From: an uncultured Craurococcus sp.
GTDB taxonomy: Bacteria; Pseudomonadota; Alphaproteobacteria; Acetobacterales; Acetobacteraceae
Length of the DNA: 64,000 nucleotides
NCBI GenBank assembly: GCA_902805545.1
Contig: CADCTD010000001.1
Location: 124,001 to 188,000 of the forward strand
Direction: 5' to 3'
In this document: positions 8,891 to 18,585 of the stretch, piece after piece
Numbering within the stretch: position 1 is the first letter of the stretch
Layout of the letters: each line of letters opens with the position of its first letter
Notes under the pieces: generated by a model
Told to the model about the DNA's origin: nothing
Seen by the model: only the letters and a program-made list of their open reading frames with translations
Databases searched by the model: none
Program-made: the position numbers and the translations under genes

Positions 8891-8955
8891 ACCAATTGTG
8901 TCGTGAGGTTACGACCTCGCGAGGGGAAGCGATCCACGCGTGCAGGGGTATTGGG

Positions 8956-9732
8956 ATGCGGATGCATCGGACGGCGATGGCGTGGTGCGTGGTGATCGGT
9001 GCGGTAGCGGCGTCAGGGGACGCCATGGCCGAGCGACGGGACCAGGCCCAGCCGCGCCCCGGCCGGGATGCGGCACGGCAGGTCACCACGGCGTCGCACT
9101 CCGCTCAGGCCATGCCGAACCGCACCGCGCCCCGCCAGCGCACCAACCGCCGCGACCATGCGCGCCTCGCGGCCGCCCCGGCCACCGGAGGCATCTCCTG
9201 CGTCCCCTATGCCCGCGCCGTCACCGGCCTGCAGATCAGCGGCAATGGCGGCGACTGGTGGGGCAATGCCGCCGGTCTCTATGACCGCGGGCAGCGACCG
9301 GAGCCACATTCGGTCATGGCCTTCCGCGCGACGGGTGGCATGACGCGCGGCCATGTCGCCGTGGTGCGCCAGGTGGTCGGCCCCCGCGAGGTCCGCATCG
9401 ACCATGCCAATTGGGCCGGCCCCGGCATCCGCCGCGGCACGGTCATGCAGGATGTCAGCGTGATTGACGTCTCGGACGTCAATGACTGGTCCGAGGTGCG
9501 CGTCCAGGTCGGGCATGACGACAATGCCTTCGGCCGCGTCTATCCGACCTACGGCTTCATCTACAACCGCCCGGATGATGGCGTGAACACCGGCACGGCC
9601 TATGCCGGCATGCAGCTCCATCGCAGCACCCGCTACGAGCAGCTGGCGGAGACGCCGGAGGGCGGCGCCCGCGGCTACAGCCTGCAGGGCCTCGCCCCGC
9701 TCCGCAGCGCCCAGGCCCGCGCCTCCCGCTAG
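8956..9732 (+). CDS. Secreted CHAP-domain protein, putative peptidoglycan amidase/endopeptidase
   Basis: The protein is 258 aa from ATG 8956, which has AGGGG about ten bases upstream and begins a signal peptide ([17 protein letters not shown], cut near AMA-ER). The longer track start would place extra residues before the signal. A basic linker (30-75) precedes a CHAP domain: Cys about 82 in SCVPYAR, the [10 protein letters not shown] segment, His about 133 in GHVAVV and Asn about 152 in DHANW, together the Cys-His-Asn set. It is probably a periplasmic cell-wall hydrolase. It stands alone. Confidence 0.82.
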   Translation: MRMHRTAMAWCVVIGAVAASGDAMAERRDQAQPRPGRDAARQVTTASHSAQAMPNRTAPRQRTNRRDHARLAAAPATGGISCVPYARAVTGLQISGNGGDWWGNAAGLYDRGQRPEPHSVMAFRATGGMTRGHVAVVRQVVGPREVRIDHANWAGPGIRRGTVMQDVSVIDVSDVNDWSEVRVQVGHDDNAFGRVYPTYGFIYNRPDDGVNTGTAYAGMQLHRSTRYEQLAETPEGGARGYSLQGLAPLRSAQARASR

Positions 9733-9856
9733 GGATTTCGCACGAAACCGCTGCGCGGCCGAAACCGGGGCCCCGGTTTTGGGCGCGATCGCGTCTTGCG
9801 CCGGCCCGCCGGCATGGCACTGTCGGCGGGATGATGTCCTTCCGTCCGGCCGGCTG

Positions 9857-10828
9857 ATGGTCCTCGAGATCCGGGACCTCGCCATTACCTTCCGCACCGA
9901 TCGGGGCCCGCTGCGGGCCGTCGATGGCGTGTCCCTCGCGGTCGAGGCCGGGCGGACCCTGGCGGTCGTCGGCGAGAGCGGCTGCGGCAAGTCGGTCACG
10001 GCGCTGGCCGCCATGGGGCTGCTCCCGGGCAATGCCCGGCTCTCCGGCTCCATCCGCCTGCGCGGGCGGGAGATGGCGACGCTGGACCAGGCCGAATGGC
10101 GCCGTCGCCGCGGCCGGGAGATCGCCATGATCTTCCAGGAGCCGATGACCAGCCTCAACCCCGCCTTCACCGCCGGCGAGCAGGTGGCCGAGGTGCTGCG
10201 GCTGCATGAGCGCCTCGGCGAGCGCGCCGCCTTCGACCGCGCCGTCGCCCTGCTGGATCGCGTGCGCATCCCCGATGCGGCGCGGCGGGCGCGGCAGTAC
10301 CCGCACCAGCTCTCGGGCGGCATGCGGCAGCGGGTGATGATCGCCATGGCGCTCGCCTGCCGCCCGCGCCTGCTGATCGCCGATGAGCCGACCACGGCGC
10401 TCGACGTGACGGTGCAGGCGCAGATCCTCGCCCTGCTCGACGAGCTGAAGCGCGAGACCGGCACGGCGGTGGTGCTCATCACCCACGACCTCGGCGTCGT
10501 CGCCGACCATGCCGACGAGGTTGTCGTCATGTATGCCGGCCGCGTCGCCGAGCGGGCGCCGGCCGCGCGGCTCTTCGCCCGGCCGGAGCATCCCTACACG
10601 GTCGGCCTGCTCGGCGCCGCGCCACGCATCGAGGATGCGCGCGCGCGGCTCGCCAGCATCGAGGGCACCGTGCCCGACCTGCTGCACCCGCCGGAGGGCT
10701 GCCGCTTCGCCCCGCGCTGCCCCTTCCGCGGTGCCGACTGCGCCCGCCAGCCGCCGCTGGCCGAGCTGGAGCCGGGCCATGCGGCGGCGTGCTGGCGCGC
10801 GCCGCTCGACCGGGTGCTCGCCGCATGA
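9857..10828 (+). CDS. dppD: Peptide-type ABC transporter ATP-binding protein (DppD/OppD-like)
   Basis: This 323-aa ATPase is the first gene of a five-gene importer operon. It has Walker A GESGCGKS (near 41), a Q-loop in [10 protein letters not shown], signature LSGGMRQR, Walker [13 protein letters not shown] and the switch His in LITHDLGVV. The C-terminal oligopeptide/dipeptide extension contains a Cys-rich CRFAPRCPF...C segment, which in this family often binds an Fe-S cluster. ATG 9857 is the first usable start. The next gene overlaps by ATGA. The substrate (di/oligopeptide, opine or similar) is not determined. Confidence 0.88.
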   Translation: MVLEIRDLAITFRTDRGPLRAVDGVSLAVEAGRTLAVVGESGCGKSVTALAAMGLLPGNARLSGSIRLRGREMATLDQAEWRRRRGREIAMIFQEPMTSLNPAFTAGEQVAEVLRLHERLGERAAFDRAVALLDRVRIPDAARRARQYPHQLSGGMRQRVMIAMALACRPRLLIADEPTTALDVTVQAQILALLDELKRETGTAVVLITHDLGVVADHADEVVVMYAGRVAERAPAARLFARPEHPYTVGLLGAAPRIEDARARLASIEGTVPDLLHPPEGCRFAPRCPFRGADCARQPPLAELEPGHAAACWRAPLDRVLAA

Positions 10829-11868
10829 GCGAGCCGCTGCTCGAGCTCAGCGGCCTCCGCAAGCATTTCCCCGTGCGCGACGCGCTCGGCCGGTCGCGCG
10901 GGGCGGTGCGGGCGGTGGATGGCGTCTCGCTCGCGGTCGATCGCGGCACGGTGCTGGCGATCGTCGGCGAGAGCGGCTGCGGCAAGTCGACGCTCGGGCG
11001 CCTCGCGCTGCGGCTCATCGAGCCGGATGCGGGGACGGTGCGCTTCGCAGGAGAGGATCTCGGCCGCCTCTCCGCCGCCGCGCTGCGCGCCCGGCGGCGC
11101 GACATGCAGCTGATCTTCCAGGACCCCTTCGCCAGCCTCGACCCGCGCATGACGGTGGGCGCCGCCATCGCCGAGCCGCTGCGGCTGCACCGCATCGTGC
11201 CGCGCGCCGGCGAGGCGGCGCGCGTCGCGGAGTTGCTGGAGCGCGTGGGCCTCCGTCCCGAGAGCGCGCGGCGCTGGCCGCACGAGTTCAGCGGCGGGCA
11301 GCGCCAGCGCATCGCCATCGCGCGCGCGCTTGCCAGCGGCCCCCGCCTCGTCATCGGCGACGAGCCGGTGAGCGCGCTCGACGTCTCGGTGCAGGCGCAG
11401 GTGGTGAACCTGCTCGCCGGCCTCATCCGCGACCTCGGCCTCACCTTCGTGCTGATCAGTCACGACCTCGGCGTGGTGCGGCACATCGCCGACCGGGTGG
11501 CGGTGATGTATCTCGGCAGCCTGGTCGAGGAAGGGCCGGCCGACTCCGTCTTCGCCGCTCCGCGCCACCCCTATACGCGGGCGCTGCTCGCCGCCGTGCC
11601 CGGGCGCGGCCTCCGCGCGCCGCCGATCGAGGGCGACGTGCCGAGCCCGATCGCGCCACCCCCCGGCTGCCGCTTCCACACCCGCTGCCCCCATGCCGAG
11701 GCGGTCTGCCGCGAGCAGGCGCCGGCGCTCGCGGGCGAGGCGCATCGCGCCGCCTGCCACCTGCAGGAGCGGCTGCCGCCGGCGCCCGCCCTGCAGGCGA
11801 ACGAGCCGGGCGGCGAGAGGCTGCGCCGCCTGCAATCCTTCTTCCAGCCCGCCGGGAGCGATGCATGA
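10825..11868 (+). CDS. dppF: Peptide-type ABC transporter ATP-binding protein (DppF/OppF-like)
   Basis: This is the second ATPase of the importer, 347 aa. ATG 10825 overlaps the dppD stop; the track start at 10789 is inside dppD. It has Walker [21 protein letters not shown], signature FSGGQRQR, Walker [22 protein letters not shown] and the C-terminal family extension with [14 protein letters not shown]. The two ATPases form the usual heterodimer on the cytoplasmic face of DppB/DppC. The end overlaps the binding-protein gene by 4 bases. Confidence 0.9.
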   Translation: MSEPLLELSGLRKHFPVRDALGRSRGAVRAVDGVSLAVDRGTVLAIVGESGCGKSTLGRLALRLIEPDAGTVRFAGEDLGRLSAAALRARRRDMQLIFQDPFASLDPRMTVGAAIAEPLRLHRIVPRAGEAARVAELLERVGLRPESARRWPHEFSGGQRQRIAIARALASGPRLVIGDEPVSALDVSVQAQVVNLLAGLIRDLGLTFVLISHDLGVVRHIADRVAVMYLGSLVEEGPADSVFAAPRHPYTRALLAAVPGRGLRAPPIEGDVPSPIAPPPGCRFHTRCPHAEAVCREQAPALAGEAHRAACHLQERLPPAPALQANEPGGERLRRLQSFFQPAGSDA

Positions 11869-13370
11869 TCCGACGAACCCTCCTCGCCGCCCTTGCCTCG
11901 GTCGCCTTCGCCGGCGCAGCGCAGGCGCAGAGCCTGCGCATCGGCCTGCGCGAGGATCCGGACATCCTCGACCCGACGCTGGCGCGCACCTTCGTCGGCC
12001 GCATCGTCTTCGCCACTCTTTGCGACAAGCTCTTCGACATCAACGAGAAGCTGGAGATCGTCCCGCAGCTCGCCACCGGCTATGCCTGGGAGGACCCGAA
12101 GACGCTGCGCATCACGCTGCGCGAGGGAGTGCGCTTCCATGACGGCGAGGCGATGGATGCCGAGGCTGTGCGCTACTCGCTCAACCGCCACATGACGATG
12201 CAGGGCAGCTTCCGCCGCAGCGAGATCGGCGCCATGGAGGCGGTCGAGGTGGTCGACCCGAAGACCATCCGCATCCGGCTGAAGGCACCCTCCTCGCCCT
12301 TCCTCTCCCAGCTCACCGACCGTGCCGGGATGGTGGTCAGCCCGAAGGCGGCGGAGGCCACGGGGCGCAATTTCGGCAATGCACCGGTCTGCGCCGGGCC
12401 CTATCGCCTGGTCGAGCGGGTGGCGCAGGACCGCATCGTGGTCGAGCGCTTCGACGGCTACTGGGATGCCGCGCGCATCCACATCCCGCGCATCACCTTC
12501 CTGCCGATCCCGGACAGCACGGTGCGCCTCGCCAACCTCCAATCCGGCGCGCTGGAGATGGTGCAGACCATCGAGCCGGACGACATGAAGGCGGTGCAGG
12601 GCAACCGGCGCCTCCGGGTCGTCGCCTATGACGAGCTCGGCTACCAGAGCATCACCTTCAACATCGGCAACGGGCCGCGGGCCAATACCGCCTTCTCCCG
12701 CGACCCGCGAGTTCGCGCCGCATTTGAACTCGCCATCGACCGCGATGCGGTGAACCAGGTGGTCTTCGAGGGCGCCTTCACGCCGACGGCGCAGCCCGTC
12801 CCGCCCGCGAACCCGTATCATGCCCCCGGCTTCCGCCCGGAAGGGCGAGACGTGGCACGCGCCCGGGCGCTGCTGCGCGAGGCGGGCGTCGCCACGCCCG
12901 TGCCGGTCGAGATGACGGTGCCGAACAACCCCGATCTCCGCCAGGTGGGCGAGGTGATCCAGGCCATGGTGCAGGAGGCCGGCTTCGCGCTGAAGCTGAA
13001 CACCATGGAGTTCGCCAGCAGCCTGCAGGCGGCCAATCGCGGCGAGTTCGAGACCTATCTCGTCGCCTGGTCGGGCCGCGTCGACCCGGACGGCAATACC
13101 TGGACCTTCATGCACAGCCAGGGTGGGCAGAATGACGGCAAATATTCCAACCCCGAGGTCGACCGGCTGCTCGACGAGGCCCGCGTCGAGACCGATGTGG
13201 CGGCGCGGCGGGCGCTCTACGGGCGCATCTTCGAGATCGCGCTGCGGCAGGACCGCAGCCGCGTCTTCCTCTGGCACCGCAAGAACATCGTCGCCCATAC
13301 CGCGCGGCTCAGCGGCTTCGTCCCCGTCGCCGACGGGCTGATCCGGCCGCAGGGGCTGAGGCTCAACTAG
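11865..13370 (+). CDS. dppA: Peptide-type ABC transporter substrate-binding protein (SBP_bac_5)
   Basis: The product is a 501-aa periplasmic binding protein. ATG 11865 overlaps the upstream stop and begins a clear signal peptide ([22 protein letters not shown], cleavage after AQA). The mature protein starts with the cluster-C pattern [18 protein letters not shown], and [20 protein letters not shown] near 95 is the family hallmark. It binds the substrate and delivers it to DppBC. Having the two ATPases first and the binding protein third is unusual but seen in alphaproteobacterial copies. The exact ligand is unknown. Confidence 0.9.
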   Translation: MIRRTLLAALASVAFAGAAQAQSLRIGLREDPDILDPTLARTFVGRIVFATLCDKLFDINEKLEIVPQLATGYAWEDPKTLRITLREGVRFHDGEAMDAEAVRYSLNRHMTMQGSFRRSEIGAMEAVEVVDPKTIRIRLKAPSSPFLSQLTDRAGMVVSPKAAEATGRNFGNAPVCAGPYRLVERVAQDRIVVERFDGYWDAARIHIPRITFLPIPDSTVRLANLQSGALEMVQTIEPDDMKAVQGNRRLRVVAYDELGYQSITFNIGNGPRANTAFSRDPRVRAAFELAIDRDAVNQVVFEGAFTPTAQPVPPANPYHAPGFRPEGRDVARARALLREAGVATPVPVEMTVPNNPDLRQVGEVIQAMVQEAGFALKLNTMEFASSLQAANRGEFETYLVAWSGRVDPDGNTWTFMHSQGGQNDGKYSNPEVDRLLDEARVETDVAARRALYGRIFEIALRQDRSRVFLWHRKNIVAHTARLSGFVPVADGLIRPQGLRLN

Positions 13371-13371
13371 C

Positions 13372-14319
13372 ATGCTGGGCTGGCTCCTGCGGCGCATCGG
13401 TCAGATCGTGCCGACGCTGCTCATCCTCTCGGTGCTGATCTTCGGGCTGCAGCAGCTCATGCCGGGCGACCCGGCGCTGATCCTTGCGGGCGAGGAGCGC
13501 GGCGACCCGCAGGTGCTGGCGCAGATCAGGGCCGAGCTCCGCCTCGACCGGCCGCTGCCGGAGCAGTACCTGCACTGGGTCGGCCGCGCGGTGCAGGGCG
13601 ATTTCGGCTTCTCCTGGCGCATCCGCGAGCCGGTGGCGGCGCTCATCCTCGAGAAGCTGCCGGTGACCTTCCAGCTCGCGGTGATGGCCTTCGTCATCGC
13701 GCTGCTGATCGGCATCCCGGCCGGTATCGTCTCGGCCGTGCGGCGGGACCGGCCGACGGACTGGCTGGTCAACGGCGTCGCGCTCTTCGGCATCTCGATG
13801 CCGAATTTCTGGCTTGGCATCATGATGATCCTGCTCTTCTCGGTGCAGCTCGGCTGGCTGCCGCCCTCCGGCTACGTGCCGCTCAGCGAGGACCCGGTGC
13901 AGAGCCTGGCGACGACCATCATGCCGGCCTTCGTGCTCGGCTCCGGCATCGCCGGGGTGCTGATGCGGCACACGCGGGCGGCGATGCTGGGGGCGCTGGC
14001 CCAGGACTATGTGCGGACGGCCCGCGCCAAGGGCCTCGCCGAGCGGGCGGTGGTGGGGCGGCATGCGCTGCGCAACGCGCTGATCCCGGTGGTGACGCTC
14101 GGGACGATCGAGTTCGGGCGGCTGCTGGCGGGCGCGGTGCTGACGGAGCAGATCTTCACCATCCCCGGCTTCGGCAAGCTGATCGTCGATGCGGTGTTCA
14201 ACCGGGACTACCCCGTGGTGCAGGGAGTCGTCATGGCGACCGCGCTGATCTTCGTCGGGCTCTCGCTCGTCGCCGATCTCCTGTACATGGCGGTCAACCC
14301 GCGGCTGCGGGCCGGATGA
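13372..14319 (+). CDS. dppB: Peptide-type ABC transporter permease (DppB-like)
   Basis: This 315-aa inner-membrane permease starts with MLGWLLRRIGQIVPTLLILSVLIFGL, typical of DppB/OppB. LMPGDPALILAGEE follows in the first periplasmic loop. The EAA loop that contacts the ATPase is seen in YVRTARAKGLAERAVVGRHALRNALIPV. About six membrane segments are visible. It starts one base after the dppA stop and overlaps dppC by ATGA. Confidence 0.9.
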   Translation: MLGWLLRRIGQIVPTLLILSVLIFGLQQLMPGDPALILAGEERGDPQVLAQIRAELRLDRPLPEQYLHWVGRAVQGDFGFSWRIREPVAALILEKLPVTFQLAVMAFVIALLIGIPAGIVSAVRRDRPTDWLVNGVALFGISMPNFWLGIMMILLFSVQLGWLPPSGYVPLSEDPVQSLATTIMPAFVLGSGIAGVLMRHTRAAMLGALAQDYVRTARAKGLAERAVVGRHALRNALIPVVTLGTIEFGRLLAGAVLTEQIFTIPGFGKLIVDAVFNRDYPVVQGVVMATALIFVGLSLVADLLYMAVNPRLRAG

Positions 14320-15221
14320 GCGCCATGTCCGACGACCGGAGTGGCAGCGGAGGGCTGAACCGGCCGCGCAGCAATTCCGACAGCCCGGGGCGGCGGGCGC
14401 TCCGGCGTTTCCTCAGGCATCGGCTCGCCGTGTTCGGGCTGGTTGTCGTCGTGCTTTTCCTGCTCGCGGCGCTGCTGGCGCCCTGGCTCTCGCCGGCGGA
14501 TCCGCTGCAGACCTCCTGGACGGCGATCCGCAAGCCGCCCTCGGCGGCGCACTGGTTCGGCACCGACGAGAACGGGCGGGACGTGCTGTCGCGGGTGCTC
14601 CATGGGGCGCGTGCCTCGATGGCGGCGGGGGTGCTCTCGGTCACCGTCGCGCTGCTGATCGGCGTGCCGATCGGCGTCCTGGCGGGGCTTGCGGGCGGCT
14701 GGGTCGATGCCGTCATCGCCCGCGTCGCGGATGCGATGCTGTCGGTGCCCTTCCTCATCCTTGCCATCGCGCTCGCCGCCTTCCTCGGGCCGGCGCTCGA
14801 GAATGCGATGCTGGCGATCGCCATCACCGCCTCGCCGATCTTCGTCCGCCTCGCGCGGGGGATGGCGCTGGAGGCGCGGGCGACGGATTGGCTGGAGGCC
14901 GCGCGGGCGCTCGGCAACCCGCCCTGGCGGCTCGGCCTCGTGCATGTCCTGCCGAACATCGTCCCGCCGCTGCTGGTGCAGGCGACGCTCTCCATCGCGG
15001 AAGCGATCATCGCGGAGGCCTCGCTGAGCTTTCTCGGCCTCGGGCAGCAGCCGCCGGCGCCCTCCTGGGGGAGCATGCTGAACAGCGCGCAGCGCTTCCT
15101 GACCCAGGCGCCGTGGCTGGCGGTGTTCCCTGGGCTGGCGATCTTCCTGGTGGTGCTGGCCTTCAACCTGGTCGGGGACGGGCTCCGGGATGCGCTCGAC
15201 CCCAGGGGGGAGCGGCGCTGA
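14316..15221 (+). CDS. dppC: Peptide-type ABC transporter permease (DppC-like)
   Basis: This 301-aa partner permease has the cytoplasmic N-terminal extension, then a first membrane segment (LAVFGLVVVVLFLLAALLAPWL) and the DppC signature HWFGTDENGRDVLSRVLHGAR near 75. The EAA loop reads DWLEAARALGNPPWRLGLVHVLPN. ATG 14316 overlaps the dppB stop; ATG 14325 is also possible. It is the last gene of the operon. Confidence 0.9.
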   Translation: MSAMSDDRSGSGGLNRPRSNSDSPGRRALRRFLRHRLAVFGLVVVVLFLLAALLAPWLSPADPLQTSWTAIRKPPSAAHWFGTDENGRDVLSRVLHGARASMAAGVLSVTVALLIGVPIGVLAGLAGGWVDAVIARVADAMLSVPFLILAIALAAFLGPALENAMLAIAITASPIFVRLARGMALEARATDWLEAARALGNPPWRLGLVHVLPNIVPPLLVQATLSIAEAIIAEASLSFLGLGQQPPAPSWGSMLNSAQRFLTQAPWLAVFPGLAIFLVVLAFNLVGDGLRDALDPRGERR

Positions 15222-15249
15222 GGCGCCACAAGGCTTGAAGGCCGGCGGG

Positions 15250-15271
15250 CCAGGGCCGCGGTTCGCCCTGG
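15250..15271 (+). terminator. Weak hairpin after dppC
   Basis: CCAGGGC and GCCCTGG pair perfectly over 7 bp around an 8-base loop, 28 bases after dppC. There is no T-run. It could end the importer transcript, but chance pairing is common at this base composition. Nothing else is visible in the 15222-15393 gap. Confidence 0.25.
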
Positions 15272-15393
15272 GGTGTCCGGCGAGGCTTGAGGACTGGAAG
15301 AGTTGAGGAGGGAGCCGTCCCCTCGCCAAAGGGCACGGGGATGGCGTCGATTACAGGCCCATCATCCGCTGCACCTGCCCCGGCAAGCCCTCC

Positions 15394-16554
15394 CTACCCC
15401 ATCGCATGGACCGCCCGCTCGAAGGCGGCGAAGAGCTCAAGGATCTTCGCGTCGGCGAAGGGCAGCGTCTGGGTCAGCAGCACGCCGCAGCGGTCATGCG
15501 TCGGGTCGATCCAGTAATAGGTGTTGCCGAGGCCAGCCCAGGCCATGCTGCCGGGTGCGCGGCCCCCCTGCGGGTGCGCCTCCTCGTTCAGCATGAAGGC
15601 GAGGCTCCAGCGCTTGCGCTGGCCCGGGAAGAATTCGGCATGGTTCGAGGCGCCGGGCTGGGCGGTGGCGAGGGGGCCGACCAGGAGGTCGCCCATCTGG
15701 TTGCGGCCGAGATCCTCCACAGTGCCGGGGGAGAGGATGCGGGCGCCGTCGAGCGTGCCGCCGTTCAGCACCATGCGGCAGAAGCGGAGATAGTCGGGCG
15801 CGGTGCCGTAGAGGCCGCCGCCGCCCATGTCGAATTCCTGCTCCTCCGGGATCGGGAAGGGGATGGGAGAGAGGCTGCCATCGGCGCCGCGAGCATGCAT
15901 GGCCGAGAGGCGGGCGCGCTGGGCGGGACCAGGCCGGAAGCTGGTATCCTGCATGCCGAGGGGGCCGGTGATGCGCTCCTCGATCACCTCACCGAGGCGG
16001 CGGCCGGTGACGGCCTCGACGGCGAGGCCGGCCCAGTCGATGCCGATGCCGTAGTTCCAGGCGGCGCCCGGGTCGGCGATCAGCGGCGTGGTGAGTGCGA
16101 GCCGCTTGCGGGAGGCGACGCCGGGGATCCCCTTCAGCTGCATGTAGCGGACGAGGTCCGGGTTCCAGATGTCGTAGCCGAAGCCGCTGGTATGGGTGAG
16201 GAGCTGGCGGAGGGTGATCGCGCCGCGGGCGGGGCGGAGCATGGGCTCGCCGGCCGGGGAGAAGCCCTCGAGCACCCGGGGCTCGGCGAGGTCGGGGAGC
16301 ACCTCGGCGATCGGGCCGTCGAGGGTGAGGCGTCCGGCCTCGACCTGCTGCAGGGCGGCGACGCTGGTGACGGCCTTGGTCATGCTGGCGATCCAGCCGA
16401 GCGTGTCGGGCGTCATCGGCTCGCCATCGGCGGTGGAGCGGCGGCCGGCGGCGCCCTCGAAGAGCGTGCCGGCGGCATTGCCGGCGGTGGCGACGACGCC
16501 CGCGGCGGTGCCTTTGGCGACGGCGTCGTTCAGCAACCTGGCGATCTCGTTCAT
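15394..16554 (-). CDS. Serine hydrolase, class-C beta-lactamase fold (EstB-like)
   Basis: The product is 386 aa. The catalytic SxxK motif is SMTK (Ser about 57, Lys about 60) in GWIASMTKAVTSVAALQQVE, and the Tyr motif is probably within NYGIGIDWAG near 170. There is no signal peptide, so it is more likely a cytoplasmic esterase or amidase of the EstB/family VIII type than a true beta-lactamase. The ribosome-binding site GGGAGGAG confirms the start. A second, exported member lies at 19690-20937. It is transcribed alone. Confidence 0.85.
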   Translation of the reverse strand: MNEIARLLNDAVAKGTAAGVVATAGNAAGTLFEGAAGRRSTADGEPMTPDTLGWIASMTKAVTSVAALQQVEAGRLTLDGPIAEVLPDLAEPRVLEGFSPAGEPMLRPARGAITLRQLLTHTSGFGYDIWNPDLVRYMQLKGIPGVASRKRLALTTPLIADPGAAWNYGIGIDWAGLAVEAVTGRRLGEVIEERITGPLGMQDTSFRPGPAQRARLSAMHARGADGSLSPIPFPIPEEQEFDMGGGGLYGTAPDYLRFCRMVLNGGTLDGARILSPGTVEDLGRNQMGDLLVGPLATAQPGASNHAEFFPGQRKRWSLAFMLNEEAHPQGGRAPGSMAWAGLGNTYYWIDPTHDRCGVLLTQTLPFADAKILELFAAFERAVHAMG

Positions 16555-16668
16555 GGCCGTTCTCCTCCCTGCCCGGGGAGGCTAAAGCCGTTTCGCGTCG
16601 TGGCCAAACTCGCGTTGTCCAGCGGCCCTTCGGTCTCTGGCGGGGAAGCTTGAGGGGTCAACGCTCCC

Positions 16669-17595
16669 TCAGTCCTGGCGCCTTTTGTGGGCGATGAGCG
16701 CCATCAGCCGCCGGTCACGCCAGCCGCTGCGCGCCTCGATCCCGTCGAGCGGAAGGGCGGCGCGGCGGGCCCCGGCAACGCGCGAGACGGTTTCCTCATC
16801 GTAGAGGAAGGGTGTCTGCTCCTCGGTGATGGCGCCCATCAGGGGGCCGAAGCGCCCGGCATAGTCGGCGACGCCGCCCGGGGCGTTGAGGTCGATGGTC
16901 TCGAAGGGGCCCATGAAGGACCAGCGGAGGCCGAGCCCGTCCTTCACGCAGGCATCGACATCCTCGGCCGACATGACGCCGTCGCGGACCATGCGGAAGG
17001 CCTCGGCGACCAGCGCGGCCTGGAGGCGGTTGAGGACGAAGCCCCGCGTTTCCTTGTAGGCAGTCACTGGCACCTGGCCGACCCGCTCCATCAGTGCGCG
17101 GGTGCGGGCGATGGTGGCGGGCGCCGTCCAGGGGGCACCGACCAGCTCGACGAGCGGGATGAGGTAGGGTGGGTTCACCGGATGGGCGACGAGGCAGCGC
17201 GCGCGGCCGGGAAGGTCCGCGGTGAACTCGCTGGCCGGGATGCCGCTTGTGGAGGAGGCGAGGATCACCTCCGGGCCGCAGAGCCGGTCCAGCTCGGCGA
17301 AGATCTCCTGCTTGGGGGCCAGGCGCTCCGGCCCGTTCTCCTGCACATGGGCGGCGCCGGCAAGGCAGTCGGCCAGCGTCGCCGCGGCGGTGATGCGGGC
17401 GGCGATGGTGGCGGGCGGCTCGGTGACGAGGCCGGCGGCGTGAAGGTCGGCGAGGCTCTCGGCGACCAGCGCCAGCGCCCGGTCGGCGACGCCCGGCAGC
17501 TTGTCCCAGAGCCGGACGGTATGGCCGGCGCGCGCGAAGACGATGGCCCATGCCCGGCCGATCAGCCCGGCGCCCACCACTGCGATCTGGTCCAT
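16669..17595 (-). CDS. 3-hydroxyacyl-CoA dehydrogenase-family oxidoreductase (L-gulonate 3-dehydrogenase-like)
   Basis: The protein is 308 aa from ATG 17595. The track counts one extra TTG codon, but AAGGAGGA lies seven bases before the ATG. The Rossmann motif is IAVVGAGLIGRAWA, and ASSTSGIPASEF and HPVNPPYLIPLVEL are hallmarks of the lambda-crystallin/L-gulonate 3-dehydrogenase branch, as is ETRGFVLNRLQ. It should oxidise a 3-hydroxy acid or its CoA ester with NAD. The gene stands alone and divergent from the telA operon. Carnitine or hydroxybutyryl-CoA dehydrogenase activity is also possible. Confidence 0.8.
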   Translation of the reverse strand: MDQIAVVGAGLIGRAWAIVFARAGHTVRLWDKLPGVADRALALVAESLADLHAAGLVTEPPATIAARITAAATLADCLAGAAHVQENGPERLAPKQEIFAELDRLCGPEVILASSTSGIPASEFTADLPGRARCLVAHPVNPPYLIPLVELVGAPWTAPATIARTRALMERVGQVPVTAYKETRGFVLNRLQAALVAEAFRMVRDGVMSAEDVDACVKDGLGLRWSFMGPFETIDLNAPGGVADYAGRFGPLMGAITEEQTPFLYDEETVSRVAGARRAALPLDGIEARSGWRDRRLMALIAHKRRQD

Positions 17596-17635
17596 CAAAA
17601 TCCTCCTTCCGTGATCGTCCGCCCCGCGAGACGGC

Positions 17636-17666
17636 TTGATACGAGCCGACGCGAGGGCGATCTAAC
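17636..17666 (+). promoter_or_regulatory. Putative promoter for the XpaC/TelA operon
   Basis: TTGATA (17636-17641) and TCTAAC (17661-17666) are separated by 19 bases. The -35-like box is a good match and the spacing is long. The first ATG is only eight bases further, so the transcript would be nearly leaderless. This was found by eye only. Confidence 0.3.
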
Positions 17667-17674
17667 GACCCGTC

Positions 17675-17836
17675 ATGGCCGAACGCAACGCGACCTCCCT
17701 CCCCGCCCCGCTCCCGGCATCCCCGCCGCTCACCACGCCGCTGGTCTGGGCCTGGGGCGGGGTGCTGCTGACCGCCACCACCTGGCTAGTCGGCATCATC
17801 GCCCTGTTCCGCAGCATCGGCGGGTTCTTCGACTGA
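17675..17836 (+). CDS. 53-aa single-span membrane protein
   Basis: This gene is absent from the supplied ORF track. It runs from ATG 17675 to TGA 17836, with a Pro/Ala-rich N-terminus (LPAPLPASPPLTTP) and one hydrophobic helix (VWAWGGVLLTATTWLVGIIALF, about 25-46) ending in a short Gly/Phe tail. Its stop overlaps the ATG of the XpaC-like gene by one base (TGATG), so it is the first gene of that operon. It may be a small partner of the XpaC/TelA pair. I do not recognise the family. Confidence 0.65.
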   Translation: MAERNATSLPAPLPASPPLTTPLVWAWGGVLLTATTWLVGIIALFRSIGGFFD

Positions 17837-18585
17837 TGATGGAGCGGGCCCTCGGCGCCTGGATCGGGCTGCGCACCCGCTGGCGCGGGCTGGCGCTGCC
17901 GATCTTCGCCTCGCCGCTGTTGCCGGCGGCGCTGTTCTTCGCCATCGACGGGAACGAGCAGGGGGTGATCGGCTCGGCGCTCGGCTTCGGCGGCAGCCTG
18001 TTGGCGGCGCGGGCGCTGCGGCGGGGGCGCCTGGGCGACTCCCGGCGGGCTTCCTGGGTGATGGCCGCCGGCACGGGGCTGGCGGCGAGCATGGCCGGGG
18101 ATCTGGGCGTCCCGATGTCGCTGATCATGGGCGCCGGCGCCCTCTTCGGCACGCGGATGATGTACCAGGCATTGCCGGAGACGGCCCCTCCCCCGCCGCC
18201 GGAGCCGCCACCCCCGCCGCCGGGCCCGATCGAGGAGAGCCGGGCGCGGCTGGCGCGCATCGAGGCGGTGGCGGCCCGGCGGGCCGACCCGCGGCTGCAG
18301 GGTGTGGCAACGGCGATGGAAGGCGTGCTCGACGATCTCACCGCCCATCCGGATCGTTTGCCGCAGGCCCGGCGTTTCCTCACCGTGCACCTGGATGGGT
18401 TGGAGCGGATCGTGGAGCGACTGGAGGCCGGGGCGGCACCGCCCGAGGGGCTGCCGGTGCTGCTCGACGACCTGGCGACCACGGCGCAGGAGTTGCGCGG
18501 GCGGCTGACGCGGGAGGAGAGCGCGGCGCTCGACATCCAGGTGAAGGTGCTCTCCGACCGGCTGCGCGAGGAAGGATTCCGATGA
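17836..18585 (+). CDS. XpaC-like membrane protein (5-bromo-4-chloroindolyl phosphate hydrolysis family)
   Basis: The product is 249 aa. Residues 18-110 hold three to four hydrophobic segments; then comes a striking proline run (PPPPPEPPPPPPGP, about 117-130), and the last 110 residues form a charged helical, probably coiled-coil, domain ending KVLSDRLREEGFR. This layout and its place directly before telA match the XpaC family, named for a Bacillus phenotype and of unknown biochemical role. ATG 17836 or 17839 may be used. The stop overlaps the telA start by ATGA. Confidence 0.7.
   Translation: MMERALGAWIGLRTRWRGLALPIFASPLLPAALFFAIDGNEQGVIGSALGFGGSLLAARALRRGRLGDSRRASWVMAAGTGLAASMAGDLGVPMSLIMGAGALFGTRMMYQALPETAPPPPPEPPPPPPGPIEESRARLARIEAVAARRADPRLQGVATAMEGVLDDLTAHPDRLPQARRFLTVHLDGLERIVERLEAGAAPPEGLPVLLDDLATTAQELRGRLTREESAALDIQVKVLSDRLREEGFR

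Noticed and set aside
15222-15393. Repeated GGCTTGA-like words after dppC and at other gaps (e.g. 54037)
   Set aside because: Too short and irregular for a repeat family; probably chance or scattered -35-like boxes.
18190-18225. Proline-codon run in the XpaC-like gene as a DNA repeat
   Set aside because: It is an in-frame proline-rich linker within a conserved gene, not an independent repeat.
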